64,000 nt of DNA from the NCBI RefSeq assembly GCF_000148725.1, contig NZ_GL476301.1, positions 3,394-67,393 on the forward strand. Direction: 5' to 3'. The stretch's first letter is position 1. Every line of letters begins with the position of its first letter. The translations under genes were made by a program, and so were the position numbers. Origin of the DNA: Roseibium sp. TrichSKD4. GTDB taxonomy: Bacteria > Pseudomonadota > Alphaproteobacteria > Rhizobiales > Stappiaceae. Shown piece after piece: positions 8,885-19,606 of this stretch. The notes below the pieces were generated by a model. The model searched no databases, was not told the DNA's origin, and saw only the letters and a program-made list of their open reading frames with translations.

Positions 8885-9954
8885 CCGATCAACTATCGGT
8901 GCCGCTCGCTGGAAAAGCCATCCAACTCACCGCTGTGTCCAAAATATGGGGTGATACAAGGGCGGTCGATCAAATTTCTGTCGAGGTGCCAGAAGGCTCT
9001 TTTACAGCTCTACTTGGTCCGTCAGGATGCGGTAAATCGACTACCTTGCGCATGATTGCAGGCCTTGAAACGGTCAATGGGGGCTCGATTGAAATCGATG
9101 GTCGAAATGTGACGACCAAACCCTCGGCGCAACGAGACCTGTCGATGGTTTTTCAGTCCTACGCCCTATTTCCGCATTTGAGTGTTGCCGAAAACATACT
9201 CTTTGGTTTGAAGGTTCGACGGGTTGCAAGGGTCGAGCGTCTGGAAAGACTGAAGCGTGTTACCGGCCTTCTCGGTTTGGCAGAATTGCTTGACCGAAAA
9301 CCGTCTCAACTGTCAGGCGGGCAGCAACAGCGTGTGGCGCTTGGACGGGCTATCATCGGCGAAAAGCCTGTTTGCTTGATGGACGAGCCGCTTTCCAATC
9401 TTGATGCAAAATTGCGCCACGAAATGCGCCTTGAAATCCGAGCGCTTCAGCAAAAGCTCGGTTTTACAATGGTTTATGTAACGCATGATCAGGTCGAGGC
9501 CATCACAATGGCCGATCAGGTCGTTTTGATGAACGGTGGCAAAATTGAGCAGGCTGCAGCACCGCGGGAACTTTATGAGCGACCTGCGTCTCCATTTGCT
9601 GCTCGGTTTATTGGAACACCGCCGATGAACCTGTTCTCGGCACATGCTTTTGGAGCATTGGGGCAGGCGGAGACGTTGCAATTGGGCTTGCGGCCAGAAA
9701 ATGCCTTTCTGGACGACAAGGGCTCAATCCTCCTTGATGTCAGGGCCGTGGAATATCTGGGAGCTGATGTTCTCGTTGACGGCGTGTTGGGAGACGCTGC
9801 TTTTCAGGTTCGTCTGCCTTCAACCAACAGCACTCGCCCGGGCGAAACCATCCGCCTTGGGTTCAATCTCGAAAATTTACACGTTTTTGACCGGACGTCC
9901 GGCAAACGCCGAGATGATCTGACACACGAAATTGGAGTGCATTTGCATTCCTGA
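8881..9954 (+). CDS. ABC transporter ATPase, UgpC/MalK type
   Basis: A 357-residue ATPase with Walker A GPSGCGKS, signature LSGGQQQR, Walker B LMDEPLSNLD and H-loop VYVTHDQVEAIT, plus a C-terminal regulatory domain. It overlaps the DeoR gene by four bases (ATGA), so the regulator and transporter are one transcript. It energises the permeases at 11369-13074 with the binding protein at 10023. A small 5-bp hairpin (CCGCC/GGCGG, 9982-9995) lies between it and the binding-protein gene. Substrate is unproven; glycerol-3-phosphate or a related glycerol compound is favoured by context. Confidence 0.87.
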   Translation: MTDQLSVPLAGKAIQLTAVSKIWGDTRAVDQISVEVPEGSFTALLGPSGCGKSTTLRMIAGLETVNGGSIEIDGRNVTTKPSAQRDLSMVFQSYALFPHLSVAENILFGLKVRRVARVERLERLKRVTGLLGLAELLDRKPSQLSGGQQQRVALGRAIIGEKPVCLMDEPLSNLDAKLRHEMRLEIRALQQKLGFTMVYVTHDQVEAITMADQVVLMNGGKIEQAAAPRELYERPASPFAARFIGTPPMNLFSAHAFGALGQAETLQLGLRPENAFLDDKGSILLDVRAVEYLGADVLVDGVLGDAAFQVRLPSTNSTRPGETIRLGFNLENLHVFDRTSGKRRDDLTHEIGVHLHS

Positions 9955-10022
9955 TCACCTGTGCTGGCCAGCTCAGACCACCCGCCAACCGGCGGAGACT
10001 TTAACAAGGGAAGTCTATCGTT

Positions 10023-11306
10023 ATGTTGAAATCCACATTGTTGAAGGCTGTTGCTGCCACAGCCCTCTCGTTTAGCACATGGGCATCTGCCCATGCTGTA
10101 GATCTCCAGTTCTATTTCCCGGTTGCTGTTGGTGGCAAGGCGGCCGACACAATCCAGGAACTCACCGCTGACTATGTTGCGGCCAATCCAGAGGTGAACA
10201 TTGATGCTGTTTATGCTGGCTCCTATCAGGACACTGTAGCAAAGGCGATCACTGCTTCTCGTGGCGGTAACCCACCACAGCTATCCGTGATCCTTTCCGT
10301 CGACATGTACACACTCATCGACGAAGATCTGATTATCCCGTTTGATGACTATCTGACATCAGATGAAGACAAGGCTTGGGTTGAAGGTTTCTACCCGGCA
10401 TTCATGGAAAACAGCCAAACCGGAGGCAAGACCTACGGTATCCCGTTCCAGCGCTCCACGCCTGTGCTTTACTGGAACAAGGAAGCTTTCAAAGAGGCAG
10501 GACTTGATCCCGATGTAGCCCCAGCCAATTGGGACGAGATGGTCGAGTTCGGTAAAATGCTTACCAAAAAGGATGCGGATGGCAAGGTTAGCCAGTGGGG
10601 TGTGCGCATTCCTTCTTCGGGTTTCCCGTATTGGCTGTTTCAGGGGCTTACCACTCAGAACGATGTAATTCTCGCTAACTCCGAGGGTAACAAAACAAAC
10701 TTCGATGACCCTAAGGTCGTTGAAGCGCTTCAGTTCCTTGTCGACCTTAGCCAGAAACACGAAGTAATGGCTCCTGGCATCATCGAGTGGGGAGCGACAC
10801 CAAAAGCCTTCTTCGAAGGTCAGACTGCGATGATGTGGACATCCACTGGCAATCTCACAAACGTGCGGAACAACGCACCGTTTGAATTTGGTGTTGCCAT
10901 GCTGCCTGCAAACAAACGACGTGGTGCGCCAACAGGTGGCGGTAATTTCTACCTGTTCAAAGGGGCATCTGAGGAACAGACCCAAGCTGCTGTTGATTTC
11001 GTTCAGTGGATTACGGCTCCAGAACAGGCCGCAAAGTGGAGCATTGCGACTGGCTATGTTGCTCCACGCCCAGCCACTTGGGACACGGAAACAATGAAAG
11101 CCTATACGGCTGATTTTGCTCCAGCTCTTGTTGCTCGCGACCAGCTTGAGTTCGCAGTTGCCGAACTGTCCACCTACCAGAACCAGCGTGTGACAGGTGT
11201 CTTCAATGACGCGCTGGCAGCTGCAATCACTGGCCAGAAAACGCCTGAAGAAGCGCTCAAGGAAGCACAGGCGCAAGCTGACGCCGTCCTTGAAGAATAT
11301 CGCTAA
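10023..11306 (+). CDS. ABC transporter solute-binding protein, UgpB-like
   Basis: A 427-residue periplasmic binding protein. The signal peptide ends near AHA-VDL (about residue 25). STPVLYWNKEAFKEAGLDP is close to the corresponding part of E. coli UgpB, and AFFEGQTAMMWTSTGNL also fits that branch. Start ATG follows AAGGGAAG. It is separated from the permeases by a 9-bp perfect hairpin. UgpB proteins bind glycerol-3-phosphate or glycerophosphodiesters; other members of this branch bind different polyols or sugars, so the ligand remains an inference. Confidence 0.78.
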   Translation: MLKSTLLKAVAATALSFSTWASAHAVDLQFYFPVAVGGKAADTIQELTADYVAANPEVNIDAVYAGSYQDTVAKAITASRGGNPPQLSVILSVDMYTLIDEDLIIPFDDYLTSDEDKAWVEGFYPAFMENSQTGGKTYGIPFQRSTPVLYWNKEAFKEAGLDPDVAPANWDEMVEFGKMLTKKDADGKVSQWGVRIPSSGFPYWLFQGLTTQNDVILANSEGNKTNFDDPKVVEALQFLVDLSQKHEVMAPGIIEWGATPKAFFEGQTAMMWTSTGNLTNVRNNAPFEFGVAMLPANKRRGAPTGGGNFYLFKGASEEQTQAAVDFVQWITAPEQAAKWSIATGYVAPRPATWDTETMKAYTADFAPALVARDQLEFAVAELSTYQNQRVTGVFNDALAAAITGQKTPEEALKEAQAQADAVLEEYR

Positions 11307-11315
11307 GACTGTTTA

Positions 11316-11339
11316 CGGGCGGCGTTTGGTCGCCGCCCG
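11316..11339 (+). terminator. Intercistronic hairpin after the UgpB-like gene
   Basis: CGGGCGGCG (11316-11324) pairs perfectly with CGCCGCCCG (11331-11339) around a TTTGGT loop, ten bases after the stop. There is only a broken T run after it (CTTCTTTCT), so it probably attenuates or protects the upstream message. Confidence 0.7.
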
Positions 11340-11368
11340 CTTCTTTCTAAAAACACACGGATCGTGCC

Positions 11369-12256
11369 ATGCGTTCACTGAAGATAAAACGGGACTGGGT
11401 CCACGGCTGGTTGTTGCTGCTGCCGGCCATGGTATTTCTGTTTGCCTTCACGCATATCCCAGCGATCATGACGTTTATCAATAGTTTTTACTCCACCCCA
11501 CGGGGACGCCGGTCAGCCAAATTTATCGGGCTCGACAACTATGAGCGCATGATGAGCGATCCGGTGTTCTGGAAGGTGCTTTGGAATAACCTCTGGTTTG
11601 CAATTGGCACTATCCCCGTATCCATTGCGCTGGCCATTGTCATGGCTCTTTGGGTCAACGAAAGGCTTGCAGGCCGTGGGTTTGTACGGATGGCGTATTT
11701 CACTCCAACGGTGTTGCCACTGATTGCGGTCGCAAACATTTGGTTGTTTTTCTATACACCTGGCTTTGGATTGTTTGACCAGATTACGGGGTCTTTGTTT
11801 GGATGGTCTGCCTCAAATTATCTTGGTGATCCGGCAACTGCTTTGAATGCAATCATCATTGTGACGGTCTGGAAAGAGGCGGGCTTTTTCATGATTTTCT
11901 ATCTGGCAGCTCTTCAGGCAATCCCCGTGTCACTTAAGGAAGCTGCTCAGATAGAAGGGGCAGGGCGCTGGACGATTTTCTGGCGCATTACGTTTCCGCT
12001 CCTTATGCCAACAACCTTGTTCGTTTGCATAAACGCTGTGATCAATTCGTTTCGCCTCGTCGATCATATTTTTATTCTCACCGATGGTGGCCCGGACAAT
12101 GCGTCGGCCTTGCTGCTGTTTTATATTTTCGAGGTCGCTTTCCGGTTTTGGGAGACCGCGTATGGCGCAACTTTGACTGTGGCTCTCTTAGCTTTGCTTT
12201 CGCTTTTGGCGATCGGGCAGTTTTTCCTCTTTGACCGCAAGGTGCATTACAAATGA
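11369..12256 (+). CDS. ABC transporter permease, UgpA-like
   Basis: A 295-residue MalF-type permease with six predicted membrane segments. The EAA loop reads AAQIEGAGRWTIFWRITFPL after LQAIPVSLKE. The first segments and FIGLDNYERMM match the UgpA branch. It overlaps the next permease by four bases (ATGA at 12253). It pairs with that protein to form the membrane channel for the solute brought by the 10023 binding protein. The start ATG at 11369 has only a weak ribosome site, which fits reduced expression behind the hairpin. Confidence 0.85.
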   Translation: MRSLKIKRDWVHGWLLLLPAMVFLFAFTHIPAIMTFINSFYSTPRGRRSAKFIGLDNYERMMSDPVFWKVLWNNLWFAIGTIPVSIALAIVMALWVNERLAGRGFVRMAYFTPTVLPLIAVANIWLFFYTPGFGLFDQITGSLFGWSASNYLGDPATALNAIIIVTVWKEAGFFMIFYLAALQAIPVSLKEAAQIEGAGRWTIFWRITFPLLMPTTLFVCINAVINSFRLVDHIFILTDGGPDNASALLLFYIFEVAFRFWETAYGATLTVALLALLSLLAIGQFFLFDRKVHYK

Positions 12257-13074
12257 CGCGGGCCTCCGACCTCTTCGATCGCGGATTGAACACTGCCGCC
12301 GCGTGGGTGCTGGCTCTGCTGTGGATTCTGCCGCTCGCCTATGCCATTTGGACGGCCATTCATCCAGCTGCTTACGAGGCGCGCTTTGTACTGACAGCGC
12401 CTCTTACGCTTGAGAATTTTGCAAAGGCTTGGGAAGCAGCACCGTTTGCCCGTTATTTTCTCAATACGTTCATCTTGGTCACGTTCATTCTCGCCTGTCA
12501 GTTTTTTCTCTGTACACTCGCGGCATATGCCTTTGCGCGCTTTGAGTTTCCAGGGCGTGGCTTTCTGTTCGCGCTCGTTCTCCTTCAGCTTCTCGTGATG
12601 CCGGATATCCTGATTGTCGAGAACTACAAGACCATGCGTTTGTTGGATCTTGTTGATACGATTCCTGCCATTGCCCTGCCGTATGTGGCTTCTGGTTTCG
12701 GGATTTTCTTATTGCGCCAAACCTTCATGACCATTCCGCGAGAGCTGGACGAGGCGGCGCGGATTGAGGGGGCTTCCTTTCTGGGTGTCTTGTGGCGGGT
12801 GTATATCCCGCTCGCGAAACCGACCTATCTGGCCTATGGTCTGGTTTCCGTGAGCCACCACTGGAACAATTTTCTCTGGCCTCTCATTGTCACCAATTCG
12901 GTTGAAACACGGCCAGTGACAGTCGGGTTGAGCATATTTTCGGCTATTGATAGTGGAGTGGAATGGTCGGTAATTAATGCGGCTACTCTCATGACGTCAG
13001 GGCCACTGCTCATTGCGTTTCTTTTATTCCAGCGCCAATTTGTCCAGAGCTTCATGAGAGCCGGAATTAAGTAA
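12253..13074 (+). CDS. ABC transporter permease, UgpE-like
   Basis: A 273-residue MalG-type permease. EAARIEGASFLGVLWRVYIPL is the ATPase-coupling EAA loop, and the N-terminal half carries the expected membrane segments. It is the last gene of the DeoR-UgpCBAE-like operon and ends about 350 bases before glpV. No strong terminator is visible behind it, so some read-through toward glpV cannot be excluded. Confidence 0.85.
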   Translation: MTRASDLFDRGLNTAAAWVLALLWILPLAYAIWTAIHPAAYEARFVLTAPLTLENFAKAWEAAPFARYFLNTFILVTFILACQFFLCTLAAYAFARFEFPGRGFLFALVLLQLLVMPDILIVENYKTMRLLDLVDTIPAIALPYVASGFGIFLLRQTFMTIPRELDEAARIEGASFLGVLWRVYIPLAKPTYLAYGLVSVSHHWNNFLWPLIVTNSVETRPVTVGLSIFSAIDSGVEWSVINAATLMTSGPLLIAFLLFQRQFVQSFMRAGIK

Positions 13075-13426
13075 CACCGGTGGTCAATCGGATTTCTTTC
13101 CGTTAGTCTTCCATCCCATAAGTTACATGAGCATATTAGCCTTTCGTTTAGGCGCGGTTCCGTGCGTCTGGAGACGTGGAATCGCGTCTAGACCGTTGAC
13201 CAATTGGTAAAATAACCCGGGTATTGGTGCCGAATTTTATAAGAGCGAGAATTCCGTAGGGTAATTTATCTATCTGTTTTGATTAATTAATTTATATGGT
13301 TTTCGTCGTTGATATTTTCGGAATTTGAAATAATGATGATTGAACATTGTAATTTCTGTTGACCTTCATTTTGTTTCGTCTGATATGCGTTTCGCTTGCG
13401 TACCTGCGATATATCGGGAGGATATA
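13075..13426. other. Intergenic region before glpV with palindromes
   Basis: No gene is seen. Two perfect palindromes stand close together: ACCAATTGGT (13199-13208) and ACCCGGGT (13215-13222), and a further ATTGGT follows, so an ACCAAT/ATTGGT pair brackets the second. The stretch from about 13250 to 13370 is AT-rich. This is the likely promoter and operator region of the glpVSTPQU operon; I cannot place -35 and -10 boxes with confidence. Confidence 0.4.
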
Positions 13427-15163
13427 ATGAAGCACAGGTTTCTAGGCGCCGTCGCTGCAGCGGCGCTTTTGGCAACGTCCAGCGGCGCTTTCGCCGATAT
13501 GGATGCCGCCAAAAAGTGGATCGATCAGGAATTCCAGCCATCAACCCTGTCCAAGGATGAACAGCTTCAAGAGATGGAGTGGTTCATCAAGGCGGCCGAA
13601 CCGTTCAACGGCATGGAGATCAACGTCCTGTCGGAAACGATCCCGACCCACGAGTATGAATCCAAGACCCTGACCAAGGCTTTTGAGGAAATTACCGGGA
13701 TAAAGGTGAACCATCAGCTTCTTGGTGAAGGGGAGGTTGTGCAGGCTGTTCAGACGCAGATGCAAACTAACCGGAACCTTTATGATGCGTATGTTAACGA
13801 TTCCGATCTGATCGGTACGCACTCACGCCTGCAATTGGCCGTGAACCTCTCCGACTTCATGGGTGGTGCAGGTAAAGACGTCACAAACCCGGCGCTTGAT
13901 CTGGAAGATTTCATTGGTCGGTCTTTCACTACTGGCCCGGATGGCGATCTGTATCAGTTGCCAGATCAGCAATTCGCCAACCTATACTGGTTCCGTAAGG
14001 ATTGGTTCGACCGCCCGGATCTGCAAGAGCAGTTCAAGGCGAAATACGGCTATGACCTCGGTGTTCCGGTCAACTGGTCTGCATATGAAGACATTGCCGA
14101 GTTCTTCACAAATGATGTGAAGGAAATCGACGGCGTTCGTGTCTATGGCCACATGGACTACGGCAAGCGCGCACCTGACCTTGGTTGGCGTATGACCGAT
14201 GCGTGGCTCTCCATGGCGGGTGCTGGTTCCAAGGGTCTACCGAATGGCCGCCCGATTGACGAGTGGGGCATTCGCATGGACGAGGGTTCTTGTAATCCGG
14301 TCGGTGCATCCGTCACGCGCGGTGGTGCCACCAACGGTCCAGCCGCTGTTTACGCGATCCGTAAATGGGACGAATGGCTGCGCCAATATGCGCCTCCAGG
14401 TGCTGCAGACTATGACTTCTATCAGTCGCTTCCAGCCCTGAGCCAGGGCAACGTTGCTCAGCAGATTTTCTGGTACACGGCGTTTACCGCTTCCATGGTC
14501 GCGTCTCAGGCTGACGGCAACAACACGGTTGATGCTGAAGGAAAGCCGTTGTGGCGGATGGCGCCGTCACCAAAGGGGCCATACTGGGAAGAAGGGCAAA
14601 AGCTCGGCTATCAGGATGCAGGCTCTTGGACCATTTTGAGGTCCACGCCTGAAGATCGGGCGAAGGCTGCTTGGCTCTATGCTCAGTTCGTTGTCTCCAA
14701 GACTGTTGACGTGAAGAAGAGCCACGTGGGTTTGACCTTCATTCGGGACAGCACCGTGCGTCACCAGAGCTTCACGGATCGCGCTGGCGATCTTGGCGGA
14801 CTTGTGGAGTTCTACCGCTCTCCGGACCGCGTGATGTGGACTCCGACGGGCGTCAACGTGCCGGATTATCCGAAACTTGCTCAGTTGTGGTGGCAGCAAA
14901 TCGGTGACGTCAACTCGGGTGCGTTTACTCCGCAAGAAGCGATGGACCGTCTGGCCTCCGAAATGGATCAGGTGATGTCGCGCATGGAGCGGGCGGACAA
15001 GGCAAACAACACCTATGGTGGCTGTGGTCCGCGGTTGAACGAGCCGAAGGATGCTGCTGAATGGCTCGGCAAAGGTGGTGCCAAGGCGAAACTCGACAAC
15101 GAGAAGCCTCAGGGCGTGACGGTCAAATACGAAGACCTGGTTGCTCGTTGGTCCGCTAACTAA
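13427..15163 (+). CDS. glpV: Glycerol ABC transporter, periplasmic binding protein
   Basis: A 578-residue binding protein, much longer than ordinary sugar-binding proteins, as is typical for GlpV of the rhizobial glycerol importer. The ATG at 13427 follows CGGGAGG; an in-frame TTG at 13340 is not needed. The signal peptide ends near AFA-DMD (about residue 23). Landmarks include DEGSCNPVGASVTRGGATN and YGGCGPRLNEPKDA. It leads the operon glpVSTPQU, and a 13-bp hairpin separates it from glpS. It should deliver glycerol to GlpP/GlpQ. Confidence 0.85.
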   Translation: MKHRFLGAVAAAALLATSSGAFADMDAAKKWIDQEFQPSTLSKDEQLQEMEWFIKAAEPFNGMEINVLSETIPTHEYESKTLTKAFEEITGIKVNHQLLGEGEVVQAVQTQMQTNRNLYDAYVNDSDLIGTHSRLQLAVNLSDFMGGAGKDVTNPALDLEDFIGRSFTTGPDGDLYQLPDQQFANLYWFRKDWFDRPDLQEQFKAKYGYDLGVPVNWSAYEDIAEFFTNDVKEIDGVRVYGHMDYGKRAPDLGWRMTDAWLSMAGAGSKGLPNGRPIDEWGIRMDEGSCNPVGASVTRGGATNGPAAVYAIRKWDEWLRQYAPPGAADYDFYQSLPALSQGNVAQQIFWYTAFTASMVASQADGNNTVDAEGKPLWRMAPSPKGPYWEEGQKLGYQDAGSWTILRSTPEDRAKAAWLYAQFVVSKTVDVKKSHVGLTFIRDSTVRHQSFTDRAGDLGGLVEFYRSPDRVMWTPTGVNVPDYPKLAQLWWQQIGDVNSGAFTPQEAMDRLASEMDQVMSRMERADKANNTYGGCGPRLNEPKDAAEWLGKGGAKAKLDNEKPQGVTVKYEDLVARWSAN

Positions 15164-15182
15164 CTTCCTGAAAACTCCCAGA

Positions 15183-15211
15183 CCCTCGGGGTGCAACATG
15201 CACTCCGGGGG
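15183..15211 (+). terminator. Strong intercistronic hairpin between glpV and glpS
   Basis: Bases 15183-15195 pair with 15199-15211 along all 13 positions (two G-U pairs) around an ACA loop. There is only a short T run (15215-15217). It lies 20 bases after the glpV stop and is probably an mRNA-stabilising or partly terminating element that sets a high binding-protein to membrane-protein ratio. Confidence 0.7.
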
Positions 15212-15276
15212 ACCCTTTGAAGACCCTGGTCAACTGCTTTACCGGCTGGCCGGACCGTCTAACTAGTGGCTGTCAG

Positions 15277-16344
15277 ATGACACTTGAATTGATCAATGTA
15301 TCCAAACGGGTAGGCGTGGAGCAGCACATCTATCCAACGGATTTGAAGCTGGAGCCCGGCGGGATCAATATCCTACTCGGAACGACACTTTCCGGCAAAA
15401 CCACCCTTATGCAGATGATGGCTGGGCTTGACCCGCTCACAACAGGCTCTTTGCAGTTCAACGGGCAGGATGTGACAAAGACGCCGGTGCAAAAGCGCAA
15501 TGTGTCGATGGTCTATCAGCAGTTCATCAACTATCCGAATTTCAACGTCTTCGAGAACATCGCCTCCCCGCTGAGGGTTGCAGGCGTTGCAGAAGACGAA
15601 ATCAAACGCCGAGTTGGCGAAATGGCTGAGCTGATGAAGCTTTCGCCCATGCTCAACCGGCGTCCAACTGAGCTTTCCGGTGGCCAACAACAGCGCACGG
15701 CGATGGCGCGCGCGCTCGTCAAGGATGCGGATCTCGTTTTGTTGGACGAACCTCTGGCGAACCTTGATTTTAAACTTCGTGAGGAGTTGCGCGATGAGCT
15801 GCCGCGCCTTTTCGCCGATCGAAACTGTGTGGTTGTTTATGCAACCACGGAACCCGTTGAGGCACTCCTGTTTGGTGGTCATACAGCAACGCTTCACGAG
15901 GGGTGTGTGACGCAGTTTGGCCCGACCGGTGAGGTTTATCGAAATCCCAAAGACCTAATCAGCGCTGAGGTCTTTTCAGAGCCGCCGATCAATCATGCCA
16001 ATGTGATCAAGGCCGGCCAAACCATAACGCTGGAAAATGGCGTGAGCTGGACTGCTGAAGGCATCGCCACAGGGCTTGCGGATGGTGCGTATATCTTGGG
16101 GCTACGGCCGCACCACGTGATGCCTCAGCAATCTGGAAAACAGCCTGTTGAGGTGTCCGGTGAAGTACTGGTCACAGAGCTCAGCGGGTCGGAAAGCGTC
16201 ATCCATTTCACCGTTGGAGACCGTACCTGGGTCTCCCAATCTCACGGTATTCATCCGGTTGAAGTCGGGGCGCATGAAACGCTCCATGCAGATGTGTCGG
16301 AGGCATTTTACTTCGATGGGTCCGGCAACCGGATCACAGGTTAG
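15277..16344 (+). CDS. glpS: Glycerol ABC transporter, ATPase 1
   Basis: An ATPase of 355 residues counted from the ATG at 15277 (an earlier TTG at 15217 lies just behind the hairpin). Walker A is present as GTTLSGKT (35-42), the signature LSGGQQQR (133-140) is intact and Walker B is VLLDEPLANLD. The H-loop histidine is missing: where related ATPases have YVTHDQ, this has YATTEP, giving Thr191. It is paired with GlpT, whose signature is degenerate, so the heterodimer should have one normal and one degenerate ATP site. It matches GlpS of the rhizobial glycerol importer. Confidence 0.85.
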   Translation: MTLELINVSKRVGVEQHIYPTDLKLEPGGINILLGTTLSGKTTLMQMMAGLDPLTTGSLQFNGQDVTKTPVQKRNVSMVYQQFINYPNFNVFENIASPLRVAGVAEDEIKRRVGEMAELMKLSPMLNRRPTELSGGQQQRTAMARALVKDADLVLLDEPLANLDFKLREELRDELPRLFADRNCVVVYATTEPVEALLFGGHTATLHEGCVTQFGPTGEVYRNPKDLISAEVFSEPPINHANVIKAGQTITLENGVSWTAEGIATGLADGAYILGLRPHHVMPQQSGKQPVEVSGEVLVTELSGSESVIHFTVGDRTWVSQSHGIHPVEVGAHETLHADVSEAFYFDGSGNRITG

Positions 16345-16355
16345 GGAGGCGCAAA

Positions 16356-17431
16356 GTGGCTAAGATTACACTTCAGGGCCTGCGGCACAGCTACATGCCC
16401 AATCCGGCTGAGCCGTCAGACTATGCCCTCCAACAACTTGATGTTGATTGGGAAGACGGCGGTGCTTATGCGCTTCTGGGGCCATCCGGTTGCGGCAAGA
16501 CCACCCTCTTGAACATCATCTCCGGGCTTTTGACACCAAGCCATGGTCAAGTCCTGTTTGACGGCGAGGATGTTACCCAATTGCCGCCGGACCAGCGGCA
16601 TATTGCGCAGGTGTTCCAGTTCCCGGTCGTTTACGACACGATGACCGTTTACGACAACCTGGCGTTCCCTCTGCGCAATCGCGGTGTTCCCGAAGCCGAA
16701 GTTGATCCGCGCGTTCGCGAGATTGCGGAGATGATCGACCTGACTGATATGCTGGATAATCGGGCGTCTGGCCTGACTGCGGACGGAAAGCAGAAGATAT
16801 CCCTGGGCCGCGGATTGGTGCGCACTGATGTAAATGTCATCATGTTCGATGAACCGCTGACGGTGATTGATCCGCACTTGAAGTGGCAGCTGCGATCCAA
16901 GCTGAAAGAGCTGCACCAGCGCGTCAAAACAACCATGATTTACGTCACCCACGACCAGACCGAGGCGCTGACCTTTGCTGATAAGGTCGTGGTGATGAAG
17001 GACGGGCAAGTCGTTCAGATCGGAACGCCAGTCGAATTGTTCGAGCGCCCGCAACATACATTCGTCGGACACTTTATCGGCTCGCCGGGCATGAATGTGC
17101 TGCCGTGTGAAGTAAAGGGCGGCAAGGCGTTCTATCAAGATATCGAGATCGACAGTTGGAACGCAGGTGAAGCGTCTGACGCAGCTGGCTTGGAACTGGG
17201 TGTTCGTCCGGAGTTCGTCAGCTTGTCGGAGAGTGGTGTGCCGGTTGAGATCGCCAAGGTGTCCGATGCTGGCCGGTTCCAGATTGTTGATGCGCGCCGC
17301 TCGGATCAAAGCATCAAGCTGTTGGTGCCGGAAGGAACCCTTATCCCTGAAAAACATGCCCATTTGAGCTTTGCGGCGGATCATACGCAGGTCTATCGCG
17401 ACGGCTGGTTGGTACGCGGAGGGCAAAGCGT

Positions 17432-17435
<4 letters not shown>
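16356..17435 (+). CDS. glpT: Glycerol ABC transporter, ATPase 2
   Basis: A 359-residue ATPase starting with GTG behind GGGAGGCGCAAA. Walker A GPSGCGKT (42-49), Walker B VIMFDEPLTVID and the H-loop YVTHDQ (His199) are intact. The LSGGQ signature is replaced by LTADGKQK (140-147). This complements GlpS, which keeps LSGGQ but lacks the H-loop histidine. The name follows rhizobial glpSTPQUV and must not be confused with the E. coli glycerol-3-phosphate antiporter GlpT. The gene overlaps glpP by four bases. Confidence 0.85.
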
Positions 17436-18291
<856 letters not shown>

Positions 18292-18295
<4 letters not shown>

Positions 18296-19095
18296 TGAAA
18301 AACACAAGCCGCTTCGTTCCGGCCCTTTATATCCTGTTCTTGCTTTTGCCGATCTATTGGCTGGTGAACATGTCGTTCAAGACCACCAACGAGATCCTCG
18401 GGAGCTTCACGCTCTGGCCGCAGGAATTCACCTTTGAGAACTACATCACGATCTTTACTGATCCGACGTGGTACATGGGCTATGTCAATTCGCTGGCTTA
18501 TGTGTCGATCAACACGGCACTGTCTGTTGCCGTCGCTCTGCCTGCAGCCTATGCGTTCTCGCGCTATCGCTTCTTGGGTGACAAGCATCTGTTCTTCTGG
18601 CTTTTGACCAATCGGATGGCGCCGCCTGCGGTCTTCGCGTTGCCGTTCTTTCAGCTCTATTCTGCTGTTGGTTTGTTCGACACCTATTGGGCTGTCGCGT
18701 TGGCGCACACGCTGTTCAACATTCCGCTCGCGGTCTGGATTTTGGAAGGTTTCATGTCCGGTGTGCCGAAAGAACTGGATGAGACGGCCTATGTGGACGG
18801 GTATTCCTTCCCGCGTTTCTTCATCAAGATCTTCATCCCGACCATTGCTGCTGGCATTGGTGTCGCTGCGTTCTTTTGCTTCATGTTCTCCTGGGTAGAG
18901 CTGCTGCTTGCAAAGACATTGACGGCTGTTGATGCCAAGCCAATTGCAGCAACCATGACACGCACAGCAAGTACATCCGGTTATGAGTTGGGACTTCTGG
19001 CGGCAGCCGGAACGCTAACGATCATTCCAGGTGCTTTCGTGATCTATTTCGTTCGCAACTACATAGCCCGGGGCTTCGCCCTTGGCCGGGTTTAG
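18292..19095 (+). CDS. glpQ: Glycerol ABC transporter, permease 2
   Basis: A 267-residue MalG-type permease. The coupling loop reads DETAYVDGYSFPRFFIKIFIP, a clear EAA motif. ATGATG at the start allows initiation at 18292 or 18295; both overlap the glpP stop. The name is that of the rhizobial transporter component, not the glycerophosphodiester phosphodiesterase. It is followed 10 bases later by glpU. Confidence 0.86.
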
Positions 19096-19105
19096 GGAGC
19101 GCGCC

Positions 19106-19429
19106 ATGCAAGAAGTTGTCCTATTCAGCGCAGAATGGTGGCAGGAGCCCTTAGGTTCTTGGATGGCGTGGACGCGCGCGACGATTGCCTTCTTCCTGTT
19201 CATCGTGACCGCGATTGCCACGATGGGGGTATGGGAATACTTCTCACCGGGTGGCGGACCACGCCACGGCATACTGGGTCTGGATACCACACGCGGAGAC
19301 CGGCTTTTTATCTCTCTTCTCGGTAGCGCCTTTATCTTTCTGGCGTGGCTGGGTCTGATGGGAACACCGCTCTGGGCACCGCTTGGAATTGCGATCCTCT
19401 ATATGATCGCCGTATTCAGGTGGGCCTGA
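19106..19429 (+). CDS. glpU: Small membrane component of the glycerol transporter
   Basis: A 107-residue protein with two or three hydrophobic segments (about 20-42, 67-86 and 88-106) and a tryptophan-rich N-terminus. It fits GlpU, the small DUF2160-type membrane protein found in rhizobial glycerol ABC operons, whose role is not established. The ATG at 19106 follows AGGGAG; a TTG at 19082 overlapping glpQ is less likely. It closes the operon just before a strong terminator. Confidence 0.8.
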   Translation: MQEVVLFSAEWWQEPLGSWMAWTRATIAFFLFIVTAIATMGVWEYFSPGGGPRHGILGLDTTRGDRLFISLLGSAFIFLAWLGLMGTPLWAPLGIAILYMIAVFRWA

Positions 19430-19442
19430 CCCATCATCGGTG

Positions 19443-19468
19443 AAAGGCGGCTCTGAGCCGCCTTTTTT
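19443..19468 (+). terminator. Rho-independent terminator of the glp operon
   Basis: AAAGGCGGCT (19443-19452) pairs perfectly with AGCCGCCTTT (19456-19465) around CTG, and T runs on to 19468. It has classic terminator form and sits 14 bases after glpU. Confidence 0.92.
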
Positions 19469-19529
19469 GTTTCATCTCAGTATCTTGTACTTTGAGTTCA
19501 CTTTGTCATGTTAGCCCTTGGTACGAAAT

Positions 19530-19564
19530 ATTTGCACTGGATTTAAATCGATTAAAATGCAAAT
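19530..19564. promoter_or_regulatory. Inverted repeats before the sugar kinase gene
   Basis: ATTTGCA (19530-19536) and TGCAAAT (19558-19564) are 7-bp inverted arms that bracket the palindrome GATTTAAATC (19540-19549). The arrangement lies about 45 bp before the kinase start. It may be a repressor site and AT-rich promoter; no regulator for it is identified here. Confidence 0.35.
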
Positions 19565-19606
19565 TTGACCGCTGGTATTTTTCCAGGTTGGAGAGGGAGT
19601 GGTCTA